DNA of 64,000 bases from RGIG3701 sp030530205 (lineage in GTDB: Bacteria > Planctomycetota > Planctomycetia > Pirellulales > Thermoguttaceae), in assembly GCA_030530205.1 (NCBI GenBank), contig JAUMVK010000003.1, positions 131,134-195,133 on the forward strand. The letters run 5' to 3'. Shown piece by piece: positions 1-7,355 of the stretch. The notes under the pieces were generated by a model that saw only the letters and a list, made by a program, of their open reading frames with translations, was not told where the DNA came from and did not search any database. How positions within the stretch are numbered: the stretch's first letter is position 1; the number at the start of each line of letters is the position of its first letter. The translations under genes and the position numbers were made by a program.

Positions 1-650
1 CGATGCGCCCGGCGGCGTTCGTCACGTTGCAGGCCCAGTTGACCGCCTGGCCGTTCAGAAAAACCGTGACCAGGTCCTCGTGACAGAAAATCGCGAGCTT
101 GTTCCAGCCCTCGACCTGCGCGTTTTTCACGTTCAGGAGTTTGTGCAATTCAGGCTTGATGTTCCCGTTGGTCTCGCTGCGCTCACGATAGGAGTAACGG
201 TCCGAGGCCCCGATGAGCGTATGCCCGTGGAAGGCGAACAGATGCCCAATATTCTGGGTCTGGAGCTGGCACTCAATGCACGGCGGCAGGAAGAGCGGGG
301 CGGGGCGGTTTTCCGGCTCGGCGATTCTAATGAAAATCCCGCTGTTGGCCTTGGGGTCGTCGGTGGGATAGAAAATTTCCGTCTCGAAGACGAAATTCCT
401 GTAGGTGCCCTTGGGAGAGAGCCAGCCGAAGGGATTCCCGCTGACCTTGAGAACGCCGTCTTCCAGCGTGTACACGTTTTCCTTGACCCCGTTTTCGTCA
501 AGGTAGCAATCGAAATCGGCCAGGGTTTTCCCTTCGAAGAGGTTGATCCACCCCTCTTGGGCCGGAGCCTTTTCCTGAGCCAGGGCGAAAGAAACCGCAA
601 AAGCGGCAAGACAAACGAAACAAATGGCACAAATCGAGAAACGTTTCATG
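1..650 (-). CDS. Secreted DUF1080 (3-keto-disaccharide hydrolase-like) protein, 3' end cut by window edge
   Basis: Read on the minus strand from an ATG at 650, this open frame has no stop before the window edge, so it is a C-terminally partial gene of 216 codons. It begins with a signal peptide (MKRFSICAICFVCL..., cleavage near ALAQ) and continues GWINLFEGKTLADFDCYL, which is the typical opening of DUF1080 domains (WxxLFxGKxLxxW). The segments ANSGIFIRIAEPEN and GWNKLAIFCHEDLVTVFLNG match the lectin-like jelly-roll fold of the family. DUF1080 proteins are abundant in planctomycetes; characterised relatives act on 3-keto-disaccharides or bind sugars, but the substrate here is unknown. An AAAGGA ribosome site precedes the ATG. 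Confidence 0.85.
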
Positions 651-778
651 GAGGGATTCCTTTCGTGGATTGAATTTGAAAGCAGAATAAACCGAATAAG
701 ACCATTTTATCAGAGGCCCAAGAACCTGTCAAGCAGTGGCCCGAAAGAAAATCGGGAGAAAAACGAAGAAAAATCGTG

Positions 779-815
779 CCCCCCCTCTTGCAAAAAAAAC
801 AAAAACTCGTATAAT
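779..815 (+). promoter_or_regulatory. Promoter of tRNA-Lys with upstream C-tract
   Basis: A run of seven C (779-785) is followed by TTGCAA (788-793), a 16-bp spacer and TATAAT (810-815). The predicted start lies about 8 nt before the tRNA gene. It belongs to the recurrent C-tract promoter design of this window. Confidence 0.8.
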
Positions 816-830
816 AAATACATCATTAAC

Positions 831-903
<73 letters not shown>

Positions 904-906
904 TCA

Positions 907-945
907 AGGCAGGTGAATTTCGGTTCGCCTGCCTGTTTTTATTTT
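907..945 (+). terminator. Intrinsic terminator of tRNA-Lys
   Basis: Arms AGGCAGG (907-913) and CCTGCCT (928-934) form a 7-bp stem, followed by a T-rich tract (936-945). Confidence 0.8.
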
Positions 946-952
946 CCTGTCT

Positions 953-993
953 ATGCGCTTTAAGTGCCCTTTTTTACGACACTTAAAGCATAT
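953..993. repeat. Imperfect inverted repeat between tRNA-Lys and the recombinase
   Basis: The arms TATGCGCTTTAAGTG and CACTTAAAGCATA pair except for one bulged G around a 13-nt centre. It lies between the tRNA terminator and the end of the recombinase gene. It could be a terminator for the minus-strand recombinase gene or a recombinase binding/crossover site; the sequence does not decide between them. Confidence 0.5.
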
Positions 994-1033
994 TTGATTT
1001 TTTTCTTTACATCTCCTTACAACTGTTTGATTT

Positions 1034-2353
1034 TCAATTCTTCCCGGTGTATTCCCCGGTGTGGCTGGTGAGCGCATCCCGGTTTTTCAGGCCTGAAATG
1101 TCTGGGCTCTCAAAAATCTCCCCGGTGTAATCGGATTTTCGGGGGGACTCCCAACGCGAAGCGGCCACATAATCAGATTCAGGAACCTGAAAATAGTTTT
1201 TCTCGCTGATTTGCTGGGTGTGCCCGAGCCACGCGCAAACCGTCGCAATCGGAACGCGCATCCTTTGAAGTTCCGAATCTCGCGTTGACCGCAGGTTTTG
1301 GAAAATCTTCGGCCAGACCGGAAGGCCCGACCGTTTCAGGATTCCCGTCAACTCTTTGCGCAAGAGCGTAGCGCAGGTTTCCGACTGGTTCAATTCCGGG
1401 AAAACCTTTTCAGTTTTTGCCGGTTCCCGTTCCAGGACTTGCACGAGCTCCCGCCGGTATTCGTCAACGGCCCGCCGGATTTCGGGGAAACACGGAATCA
1501 GACGCGTCGTAAACTCGCCTCGTTCCTGTTGGGAGTGGCTCGTTTTTTTGGGAATTTTAATCGTGATCCAATCGGCCTGAATATCAGCCCAGGTCATATA
1601 GGCGATTTCAGACGGAATCCGCAAACCTCCCCACCGGCCAAAACTGAAAATCAGTTTCATTCGGGCATCGGGGCAAGCGTTTAGGACCTGATACGCAAGT
1701 TCGGGGCTGATGTAAAAATCACGCGAACGATTTGCCGAGGAATTACCCTTGAAATCCTGAAATGGGTTTTTCTCGAACCAGCCAAGCCGGATTCCATCAT
1801 CAAACAGGCATTTCATGTGCTTGATTCTGCGTCCCCAAGTGCCGACCGCATAGGTGGACTGCATAAAAGTATAAATCTGATTCGCAAGCAGCGGAGTGAC
1901 AAAATCGGCCTGTTTGTCAAGCACTTTTTGAATTTCTCTTTCGTCTGCCTTGTAATTCCCCGGCCTCTGATTGGCAAGGAAACGGACCAGCATATTTACG
2001 GCGACCCGGCGATTTCGGGAGGTTCGAGCTTTAGGAACACGCCCATTAATCGGGAACGTGACATAATGTTCAATCAGTTCGCCAAGGGTCCCACATTCGA
2101 CAATAGGTTCAGCAAGACCCAGTTCGACGAGTTTGTCGTAAAAGCTGCGTCTGATCCGCCACATATTTTTCAGCCAAAGGCGCGTTTCTCTTGAAATACC
2201 GCCGAGGCGGGGAGCGTCTTGCAGTTCCTCTATTTTTTCTTTTGCGATTTCCGCTTCTTTTGTGGTTGGGAAACCATAGAAGCGCTGCCGGTTATGATTG
2301 ATTATGGTTTCAACCCCATAACCCCAGTTTTTATTCCTGAATATGGAAGCCAT
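1034..2353 (-). CDS. Tyrosine recombinase / integrase
   Basis: A 439-residue site-specific recombinase of the phage integrase family. I start it at the ATG at 2353 (MASIFRNKNWGYGV) because AAAGGAATTG sits just upstream; the longer frame to 2473 has no such site. Residues about 100-200 form the core-binding domain and the rest the catalytic domain. Visible catalytic residues are Arg245 (GGLRIPSE), Arg355 (QNLRSTR), His378 (WLGHTQ) and the nucleophile Tyr387 (EKNYFQV). The usual His of the HxxR box is Gln352 here. The excisionase-like gene lies 73 bp upstream on the same strand and tRNA-Lys lies beyond its 3' end, so integration at that tRNA is the likely role. Recombinases of this length are common in planctomycete genomes, where many are chromosomal relics; activity is unproven. 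Confidence 0.9.
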   Translation of the reverse strand: MASIFRNKNWGYGVETIINHNRQRFYGFPTTKEAEIAKEKIEELQDAPRLGGISRETRLWLKNMWRIRRSFYDKLVELGLAEPIVECGTLGELIEHYVTFPINGRVPKARTSRNRRVAVNMLVRFLANQRPGNYKADEREIQKVLDKQADFVTPLLANQIYTFMQSTYAVGTWGRRIKHMKCLFDDGIRLGWFEKNPFQDFKGNSSANRSRDFYISPELAYQVLNACPDARMKLIFSFGRWGGLRIPSEIAYMTWADIQADWITIKIPKKTSHSQQERGEFTTRLIPCFPEIRRAVDEYRRELVQVLEREPAKTEKVFPELNQSETCATLLRKELTGILKRSGLPVWPKIFQNLRSTRDSELQRMRVPIATVCAWLGHTQQISEKNYFQVPESDYVAASRWESPRKSDYTGEIFESPDISGLKNRDALTSHTGEYTGKN

Positions 2354-2426
2354 TTCAATTCCTTTCAAGTATAACCAAATTTTTTTTAGAGGGCAATCCC
2401 CCTGACCTGTATTTTTGACGATTTTT

Positions 2427-2657
2427 TCAAATATTTTCCGCTTTTCGGTTTCGGGCAATCCATTCCTGAACATCTTCCCAACGAAAAAGGACCTTGCGCC
2501 CGACCTGAATCCACGGTAAACCCAACTTCATACGCATATTGTCAACGTGCCGAAGCGAGCAGTGAAAAAGTTTCGTTAAGTCTTCACGCGTCAACAGCTG
2601 CGGCGTTTTTTGTTCCGGGAAATTTTGCCTTAAATTTTGAGTGTTTTCCTGATTCAT
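2427..2657 (-). CDS. Excisionase-like helix-turn-helix protein
   Basis: A 76-residue protein with a MerR/excisionase-type DNA-binding fold: LLTREDLTKLFHCSLRHVDN is the helix-turn-helix and KLGLPWIQVGRKVLFRWEDV is the wing that ends in the typical RxxxEDVxxWI pattern. Such proteins bind near attachment sites and steer the recombinase towards excision, or act as small regulators. AAAGGAATTGAAAAA precedes the ATG. It is directly upstream of the recombinase on the same strand, as in many small integrative elements. Confidence 0.85.
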   Translation of the reverse strand: MNQENTQNLRQNFPEQKTPQLLTREDLTKLFHCSLRHVDNMRMKLGLPWIQVGRKVLFRWEDVQEWIARNRKAENI

Positions 2658-2798
2658 TTTTTCAATTCCTTTCTAATCTTGAATCATTTCCGCCCAAAAT
2701 GCACCGTGCAAATTGGGGAGAAAAAAGCCAACCCTCTTATGTCGGCAAAATTTTCAAATTCCCCTCTATAAATCTCTGATTTTGAATGTCCTGGAACG

Positions 2799-2827
2799 CA
2801 AAAAAAGCCCTACGAATCTGTAGGGCT
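2799..2827 (-). terminator. Intrinsic terminator, distal copy of a repeated pair
   Basis: On the minus strand the perfect 8-bp stem AGCCCTAC/GTAGGGCT (2806-2827) is followed by a T run (plus-strand A run at 2799-2805). The same unit of about 35 bp is repeated at 2867-2903, so two terminators lie in series after the short transcript that starts near 3118. Confidence 0.8.
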
Positions 2828-2866
2828 GCTGTATAACCCGAATCCGAGATTGTTGCGCCGTCCGGA

Positions 2867-2895
2867 CAAAAAAAGCCCTACGAATCTGTAGGGCT
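2867..2895 (-). terminator. Intrinsic terminator, proximal copy of a repeated pair
   Basis: The same hairpin as at 2806-2827 (arms AGCCCTAC and GTAGGGCT, loop of six) with a T run on the minus strand. The flanking bases up to GCTGCTGTATA are also duplicated, so this is a direct repeat as well as a terminator. Confidence 0.8.
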
Positions 2896-2924
2896 GCTGT
2901 ATAGATAAAACGGCAAAAAAATAA

Positions 2925-3113
2925 TTAAAAATCGGCCAAACCAATACAAATTTTACAAAAATCGGGAAAGTTGCCTTCCAGACCCTCGTCGAGGCCCTTT
3001 TTTATCCCCCCAAAAAGGGGACAGATCATTTCCTGAAATCCGGCCCTTGCAAGCCGGGAAAATTCATCCGTCGGGCAGACTTTTTTGCCGCCAGCCGATG
3101 ATAGATTCCTCAT
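2925..3113 (-). CDS. Short transcript: possible 62-residue nearly leaderless ORF or structured small RNA
   Basis: A consensus promoter at 3125-3153 and twin terminators at 2867-2895 and 2799-2827 define a transcript of about 215-320 nt. It contains one ORF of 62 residues (MRNLSSAGGKKVCPTDEF...), whose ATG would lie only about 5 nt after the predicted start and has no ribosome site. The RNA itself can form several hairpins, for example CGATGA/TCATCG with a GGA in the loop, CCCC/GGGG around TTTTT, and CCTCG/CGAGG. I do not recognise it as RNase P RNA, tmRNA, SRP RNA or 6S RNA. A non-coding role is at least as likely as a protein. Confidence 0.3.
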   Translation of the reverse strand: MRNLSSAGGKKVCPTDEFSRLARAGFQEMICPLFGGIKKGLDEGLEGNFPDFCKICIGLADF

Positions 3114-3124
3114 CGACTTTTTCT

Positions 3125-3153
3125 ATTATAAAGGATTCTTCCTCCCGCGTCAA
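3125..3153 (-). promoter_or_regulatory. Near-consensus sigma-70 promoter for the short transcript
   Basis: On the minus strand TTGACG (3148-3153), a 17-bp spacer and TATAAT (3125-3130). A run of six G precedes the -35 box. Confidence 0.8.
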
Positions 3154-3216
3154 ATCCCCCCGACACAAAAAAGGAAAAATCTCAAAAGACTGAAATTTTG
3201 AAAGAGGCCAGTCGGC

Positions 3217-3402
3217 CTATCGGTCGAAAATTGCCTCAACAACTAAACTCAAAATGAGAACTACTCCTGAAATGAGCCAATGGTAAGGGTTGAAAATATC
3301 GAAAGGCAGTCCTGGCGTTTCTATTATCGAGAACAACCTTGAGGCGGCTTCCCAGTTTGCAAAACAGGAGCAGCAGGTAAATAAACAGGTGATAGAATTC
3401 AT
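3217..3402 (-). CDS. Small membrane protein, candidate immunity protein
   Basis: A 61-residue ORF lying 59 bp downstream of the toxin-like gene and on the same strand. The N-terminal part is Cys-rich (MNSITCLFTCCSCFANWEAA), and residues about 42-58 (WLISGVVLILSLVVEAIF) form a clear membrane helix. The ribosome site is weak (AAAGAG). I do not recognise a family. Its position directly behind a secreted protein with a pore-like glycine-zipper tail is what one expects of an immunity gene, but that is inference. An overlapping ORF in another frame (3236-3637) runs across the end of the toxin gene and is less plausible. Confidence 0.4.
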   Translation of the reverse strand: MNSITCLFTCCSCFANWEAASRLFSIIETPGLPFDIFNPYHWLISGVVLILSLVVEAIFDR

Positions 3403-3427
3403 TGAGATACTCTTTTGTTTCGGCAGA

Positions 3428-3451
3428 GACGACGCAGGATGCGTCGTCCCC
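3428..3451. repeat. REP-like hairpin (GACGACGC family)
   Basis: Arms GACGACGC and GCGTCGTC surround a 5-nt loop, followed by CCCC. It lies between the toxin-like gene and the small membrane gene and belongs to the family at 7256, 10029, 12948, 27196, 47622 and 49363. Confidence 0.75.
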
Positions 3452-3461
3452 GCAAGTGTTT

Positions 3462-4664
3462 CTATTTTCCCCAGGCGTCCATCGCGGCACCGGCGCCTGC
3501 CGAGGCGGCTTTATCGCCCAGGAAGTACCCGCCAATTCCGCCGCAGATACCGCCGACCGCTCCACCGATAGCTGTTCCAACAAGAGGAACCACACTTCCG
3601 ATGGCCGCACCAGCCGCTGCGCCAGTCTCGGCACCAACCACCGCGCCGGTCATTCCGCCAGCCCATCCGGCGCCGTTCTGGACGTGGGATTTGACCCGTT
3701 CGTGGTTGGAAATCTGGCCGTTCTGATACATTTGTTCAGTCTGGTAGGCTTCATAACCACGGAACCCAACATCCGCCGCGACAGCCACGACCGCCGCGCC
3801 TTCGGCAACAGTACGAATCACCTGACCGGTCTGAGAAGCGGCCTCGCCTGTTTTGGAGGCGGTTTGGACCGCGGATTTTGCCGCTCCGTAGCCTGAAGTG
3901 GTGTGGGGCGTCGAGGACGTGTACTTCGGTACGCTCAGATCGGTGCTATAGCTCGTGTGAGGCGTCGAGGACGTGTATTTCGGTACGCTCAGATCGGTGC
4001 TGTAGCTCGTGTGAGGCGTCGAGGACGTGTATTTCGGTACAGTGTAACCGCGCAGGGATTCCAGGGCGCTTTTTGCGAGGTTTTCGGCTTCCCACGTGCA
4101 CTTGCTCATGCTTTCCCACACTGTTCGGGTCGGTGTCCCTTGAACGTGTTCTGTACGGATCACGTGTACGCTGAGCTTCCCTTCAGAAGCGGCGTTCAGG
4201 ACCGACCGTGCGGCCGCTTTTTCGACTTCCGTAGCGGTGTGATTTCCCAGAGTTTTCTCGGCGGCTTTGACGGCCCATTCCGGAGTACCCTGGGGATAGC
4301 CGTAGCCCCAATCCACGGTGCTGGAACCGCCCTTTGCCTCGACGACGTGGATCCTTCCGTCAGCGCTCTTCCAGACTTGATCGAATCCTTGTCTGTGGGC
4401 AGAAGTTTTGTACTCTTTCCCCAGTATCTTTGACCAGCCTTTTTCGCGGCAAACCCGATCGGCGCCGTCTTCACCGATTTGCTCAACGATGTCCAGCCTT
4501 CCCTGCATTTTCGCTTTCATCCATTGTTCGTGAAGGTTTTCGCCTTCCCACTCCTGGAAACATTCCGCAGTTTCCGCCACGTACTGGGCCAGAGCAGATT
4601 TCGCATTCCAGCAGCTGAACAGAGCCACGACAAACACAACAAACAAAGCAACCAGGTTTTTCAT
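3462..4664 (-). CDS. Secreted PD-(D/E)xK-like protein with tandem repeats and glycine-zipper tail, putative toxin
   Basis: A 400-residue protein with four parts. Residues 1-26 form a signal peptide ending at ALAQ. Residues about 75-115 carry GFDQVWKSADGR and HVVEAKGG, giving Asp95, Glu109 and Lys111 in the D...ExK arrangement of restriction-endonuclease-fold nucleases found in many toxins. Residues 209-256 hold two full and one partial copy of an 18-residue repeat (VPKYTSSTPHTSYSTDLS). Residues about 330-395 are a glycine/alanine-rich hydrophobic stretch (GAAIGSVVPLVGTAIGGAVGG) of the glycine-zipper or colicin-pore kind. A GGAGA ribosome site precedes the ATG. A role as a secreted nuclease or membrane-entering bacteriocin is inferred; no known family was recognised over the full length. 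A small membrane gene follows it. Confidence 0.75.
   Translation of the reverse strand: MKNLVALFVVFVVALFSCWNAKSALAQYVAETAECFQEWEGENLHEQWMKAKMQGRLDIVEQIGEDGADRVCREKGWSKILGKEYKTSAHRQGFDQVWKSADGRIHVVEAKGGSSTVDWGYGYPQGTPEWAVKAAEKTLGNHTATEVEKAAARSVLNAASEGKLSVHVIRTEHVQGTPTRTVWESMSKCTWEAENLAKSALESLRGYTVPKYTSSTPHTSYSTDLSVPKYTSSTPHTSYSTDLSVPKYTSSTPHTTSGYGAAKSAVQTASKTGEAASQTGQVIRTVAEGAAVVAVAADVGFRGYEAYQTEQMYQNGQISNHERVKSHVQNGAGWAGGMTGAVVGAETGAAAGAAIGSVVPLVGTAIGGAVGGICGGIGGYFLGDKAASAGAGAAMDAWGK
3901..4041. repeat. 54-bp tandem repeat inside the putative toxin gene
   Basis: Copies at 3901-3954 and 3955-4008 differ at a few bases, and a partial third copy runs to 4041. They encode the 18-residue repeat. 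The near identity points to recent duplication, so copy number may vary between strains. Confidence 0.9.
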
Positions 4665-4853
4665 AGTTTTTTCTCCAAAAAGGTTGAATGAAAGGTGAAT
4701 CTACTTTTTTAGACGAGCAGACAAAGAAATATCCCAAAAAAACTTAAAAAATTAATTTGCCACCGTCTAAAAAGTGTGGTATTAATATAGTGAAGGACGT
4801 TAAAATTGATAAAATTGGTAAACTTGTTAAGTTTTATCAGGCAGGAGGCTTAA

Positions 4854-5102
4854 ATGCTTGTTCTATCGCGAAAACTGGATGAAAGTTTCATCATTGACGG
4901 TAACATTGAAGTCATTGTCACCGCAATCCAGGGGAATAAAGTCTCTTTAGGAATCTCAGCTCCCGAGGAAGTGAAAATTTTCCGAAAGGAACTTTGCTTG
5001 GGTCACGACGAGAAAATGCAGCCGAAAATCAAGTCCAGCTCCAATGCTTCGATGATCAAAAGGAACTGGGACATTTTGAGCGGTGTGCAGACACTGCGTT
5101 AA
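4854..5102 (+). CDS. csrA: Carbon storage regulator CsrA
   Basis: An 82-residue protein opening with MLVLSRKLDESFIIDGNIEVIVTAIQ, the diagnostic CsrA/RsmA start. CsrA binds GGA motifs in mRNA leaders as a dimer and blocks or activates translation; in other bacteria it also controls flagellin and carbon flux. The conserved core ends near residue 55 and a basic tail follows. A strong GCAGGAGG ribosome site precedes the ATG. The GH16 gene starts 10 bp after the stop, so the two are probably co-transcribed. Confidence 0.95.
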   Translation: MLVLSRKLDESFIIDGNIEVIVTAIQGNKVSLGISAPEEVKIFRKELCLGHDEKMQPKIKSSSNASMIKRNWDILSGVQTLR

Positions 5103-5112
5103 AGGGGGAATC

Positions 5113-5991
5113 ATGATGAGAAAATCACTGATTCTCTTGACGGTCGTTTTGGCTTTTCTGCGTCCGGCCTGGGCAGACTCTCCTGAGGAGAAAACTGCCC
5201 CGGAGAAACCGGGTTGGGAACTCGTTTTTGAGGATTGCTTTGACGGCGAGACGGTTTTGAGTCCTGAAAAATGGATCGACGCCTACCGTCCGGGACGCGG
5301 GGAGTATTACGCGATCAAATTGGGCAAAAAGAACGACTACGATGGTCGGAAAGCGAATTATGTGATCGAGGACGGAATCCTCAAAATCCGGGTCGATCGT
5401 GAGCTTCCGAAACGGAAAGACGTTCTGGCGCCGTGCGTCTCGTCGATTCAAACTTCACGCTGGACATACAATCCGGACACGGGGAAGTTTGGGACACGGG
5501 ACACGTTCACGACGAAATACGGATGGTTTGAGATTCGCTGCCGGATGCCGAAAGGAAGCGGCTTGCACAGTGCGTTCTGGCTCGTGCAGAAGGGCGCGTA
5601 TCAACAGGAAATTTCGCCAGAGGGTAAGCGTGGGAAATTTGGCGACGGAGTTGTGGAAATAGATATTTTCGAGATGCTGGGCGCAAAAGTAGATGAGCGT
5701 GTAAACTACTTTAACGTTCACTTCACGGAAAATGGCCATTACAAGTACCGCTTTGACTTTGACTGCTCACAGGAATTCCATACGTGGGGAATGAACTGGG
5801 AGGAAGGAAGACTGACGTGGTATTTGGACGGCGAGAAGATCCGCACCTACGAGGGACCCACCCCGCAAAATGAAATGCTCATTCTGTTAGGTCTTTATCA
5901 GAATAGTGGCTGGACCGGGCCAATGGATCCCGAAATGCCGTACCCGCGGGATTTCGAGATCGACTGGATCCGGGTGTGGAAGAAGAAGTGA
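5113..5991 (+). CDS. Secreted glycoside hydrolase family 16 enzyme
   Basis: A 292-residue secreted beta-glucanase-type enzyme. A signal peptide (MMRKSLILLTVVLAFLRPAWA) is followed by a single GH16 jelly-roll domain. The catalytic motif ExDxxE is present as EIDIFE, with Glu182, Asp184 and Glu187 as nucleophile, helper and acid/base. TTKYGWFEIRCRMPKGSGLHSAFWL is the typical GH16 strand before the active site. The family cleaves beta-1,3/1,4-glucans, agarose, carrageenan or similar galactans; the substrate cannot be assigned. I start it at the ATG at 5113, after AAAGGGGGAA; an ATG three bases later is equally possible. It follows csrA and ends in a strong terminator. Confidence 0.92.
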   Translation: MMRKSLILLTVVLAFLRPAWADSPEEKTAPEKPGWELVFEDCFDGETVLSPEKWIDAYRPGRGEYYAIKLGKKNDYDGRKANYVIEDGILKIRVDRELPKRKDVLAPCVSSIQTSRWTYNPDTGKFGTRDTFTTKYGWFEIRCRMPKGSGLHSAFWLVQKGAYQQEISPEGKRGKFGDGVVEIDIFEMLGAKVDERVNYFNVHFTENGHYKYRFDFDCSQEFHTWGMNWEEGRLTWYLDGEKIRTYEGPTPQNEMLILLGLYQNSGWTGPMDPEMPYPRDFEIDWIRVWKKK

Positions 5992-6023
5992 ATTGAATGG
6001 AATCAGAAAGGCGTTCAGGAAGA

Positions 6024-6071
6024 ATCCGGGAAGAAATCATTTTTAATGGCTTCTTCCCGGATGTTTTTTTA
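6024..6071 (+). terminator. Strong intrinsic terminator of csrA-GH16
   Basis: A perfect 12-bp stem (ATCCGGGAAGAA and TTCTTCCCGGAT) followed by a run of T. Confidence 0.9.
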
Positions 6072-6094
6072 AACTCTTGAATTTAACGTAAAAC

Positions 6095-7231
6095 TCACTC
6101 GCCCTGTTCGAGTACGATCGGAACACGGAATTTCTTTCCATCCTGAAGGATCACCAGGTTTACCGTGTCGCCCGGCTTGAACGATTCGACGACGGTCAGA
6201 AGGTCATCCGGCGTTTCGACTTTTTCGTCGTTGATCCCGATGATGATCTGGGCCGAGGCTTTATCCAGCGTACGGTATTCGTAGATATAAGCCCCCTGAC
6301 GGCGCTGCTTCGTAATGACGCGCGGACTGTTCAAACCTGCTTTTTCGGCCGGTCCACCCGCCTGTACCCGCGTGATGAGAAGGCCCGAGTCGGTTTTCAT
6401 GACCTGCTCAATGCCGAGGTTGGGGCGCACCACTTTACCGTTCTGGATGAGCTGTGGAAGCAGACGTGTGATCGTGTTCACAGGAATCGCGAAACCCACA
6501 CCCGCGCTGTCACCAGACCGGCTCGCGATCGCCGTGTTCATCCCGATCACTTCACCGTAGGAATCGAGCAGGGGACCACCGGAGTTTCCCGGGTTGATGG
6601 CGGCGTCGATCTGGATCACCTGCTTGATCATACGGTTCTGACTCTGACTCGGGAGCGAACGGTTCAGACTCGAAATGATGCCCGTCGAGAGCGTAAGCTC
6701 CAGACCGAACGGGTTTCCGATGGCGTAAACGCGCTGGCCGACTTTCAGCCTGGCGGAGTCACCAAACGTGACCGGGAAAAGCTCGTCTTCCGGCGCTTTG
6801 ATTTTCAGAACGGCCATATCGTTATTCGGATCGACCCCAATAAGCTGCGCGGAATAGGAGTTTCCATTGAAAAGGGTCACATCGACCTGCGTGGCTCCGT
6901 TAATGACGTGGAAATTGGTCAGAATGTGGCCGTTTTTGTCAAGGACGGAGCCGCTTCCCTGACCCTGAGCGATGACTTCCTGCATGAAAAAGCCATTTTG
7001 CCGGCTTCGCGTGTCGATGTTCACCACGCTTCTGCTTGCGTTTTCATAAAGACGAATATTGGCTTTTTCTTCCGGTGTAAGGCCCGCGATATAATTCTCG
7101 TCCGTGACGGCTGTACGAGCGAGCGACTCGGACAGAAACGGTGTGTCGTAGCTAATCCAGTCGAGGCAGAAAATCGTCGTTAAGACCGTGGCGAAGATGA
7201 TGAAAAGGAGCGAAATGGAAGATTTGGTCAT
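6095..7231 (-). CDS. HtrA/Deg-family serine protease with PDZ domain
   Basis: A 378-residue envelope protease. An N-terminal membrane helix (SISLLFIIFATVLTTIFCL) acts as anchor or signal. The trypsin-like domain shows the full catalytic triad: His108 (NFHVI), Asp138 (NNDMAVLKI) and Ser217 (GNSGGPL). One PDZ domain fills the C terminus (about 275-375; GLLITRVQAGGPAEKAGL, then IIIGINDEKVETPDDLL). One PDZ with a membrane anchor resembles DegS more than DegP. Such enzymes degrade or sense misfolded periplasmic proteins. The ribosome site is GAAGGA. It stands alone, converging with the GH16 gene. Confidence 0.93.
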   Translation of the reverse strand: MTKSSISLLFIIFATVLTTIFCLDWISYDTPFLSESLARTAVTDENYIAGLTPEEKANIRLYENASRSVVNIDTRSRQNGFFMQEVIAQGQGSGSVLDKNGHILTNFHVINGATQVDVTLFNGNSYSAQLIGVDPNNDMAVLKIKAPEDELFPVTFGDSARLKVGQRVYAIGNPFGLELTLSTGIISSLNRSLPSQSQNRMIKQVIQIDAAINPGNSGGPLLDSYGEVIGMNTAIASRSGDSAGVGFAIPVNTITRLLPQLIQNGKVVRPNLGIEQVMKTDSGLLITRVQAGGPAEKAGLNSPRVITKQRRQGAYIYEYRTLDKASAQIIIGINDEKVETPDDLLTVVESFKPGDTVNLVILQDGKKFRVPIVLEQGE

Positions 7232-7255
7232 GATGTTAGTCCTTCGGAAAATTAT

Positions 7256-7319
7256 GGGGACGACGCTTCCAGTGTCGTTAAATGATTCGATTAATAACGA
7301 CGCCGGAAGCGTCGTCCCC
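7256..7319. repeat. Paired REP-like hairpins in inverted orientation
   Basis: Two units of about 23 bp, GGGGACGACGC... at 7256-7278 and its inverted partner ...GCGTCGTCCCC at 7297-7319, lie between the HtrA and PQQ-propeller genes. Each unit is itself a hairpin (arms ACGACGCT and its complement). Confidence 0.8.
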
Positions 7320-7355
7320 TTAGGATAGATAAGGGAACGAGCGTTTTAGAATCTT

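Noticed and set aside
3236..3637. 133-residue minus-strand ORF overlapping the toxin end
   Set aside because: It overlaps the toxin coding region and the REP hairpin; the 61-residue frame is a better candidate.
2658..4853. Second copy of the tRNA-Lys 3' end as right attachment site
   Set aside because: No stretch matching the GGTTCGAGTCC...CCGGGT end was found by eye.
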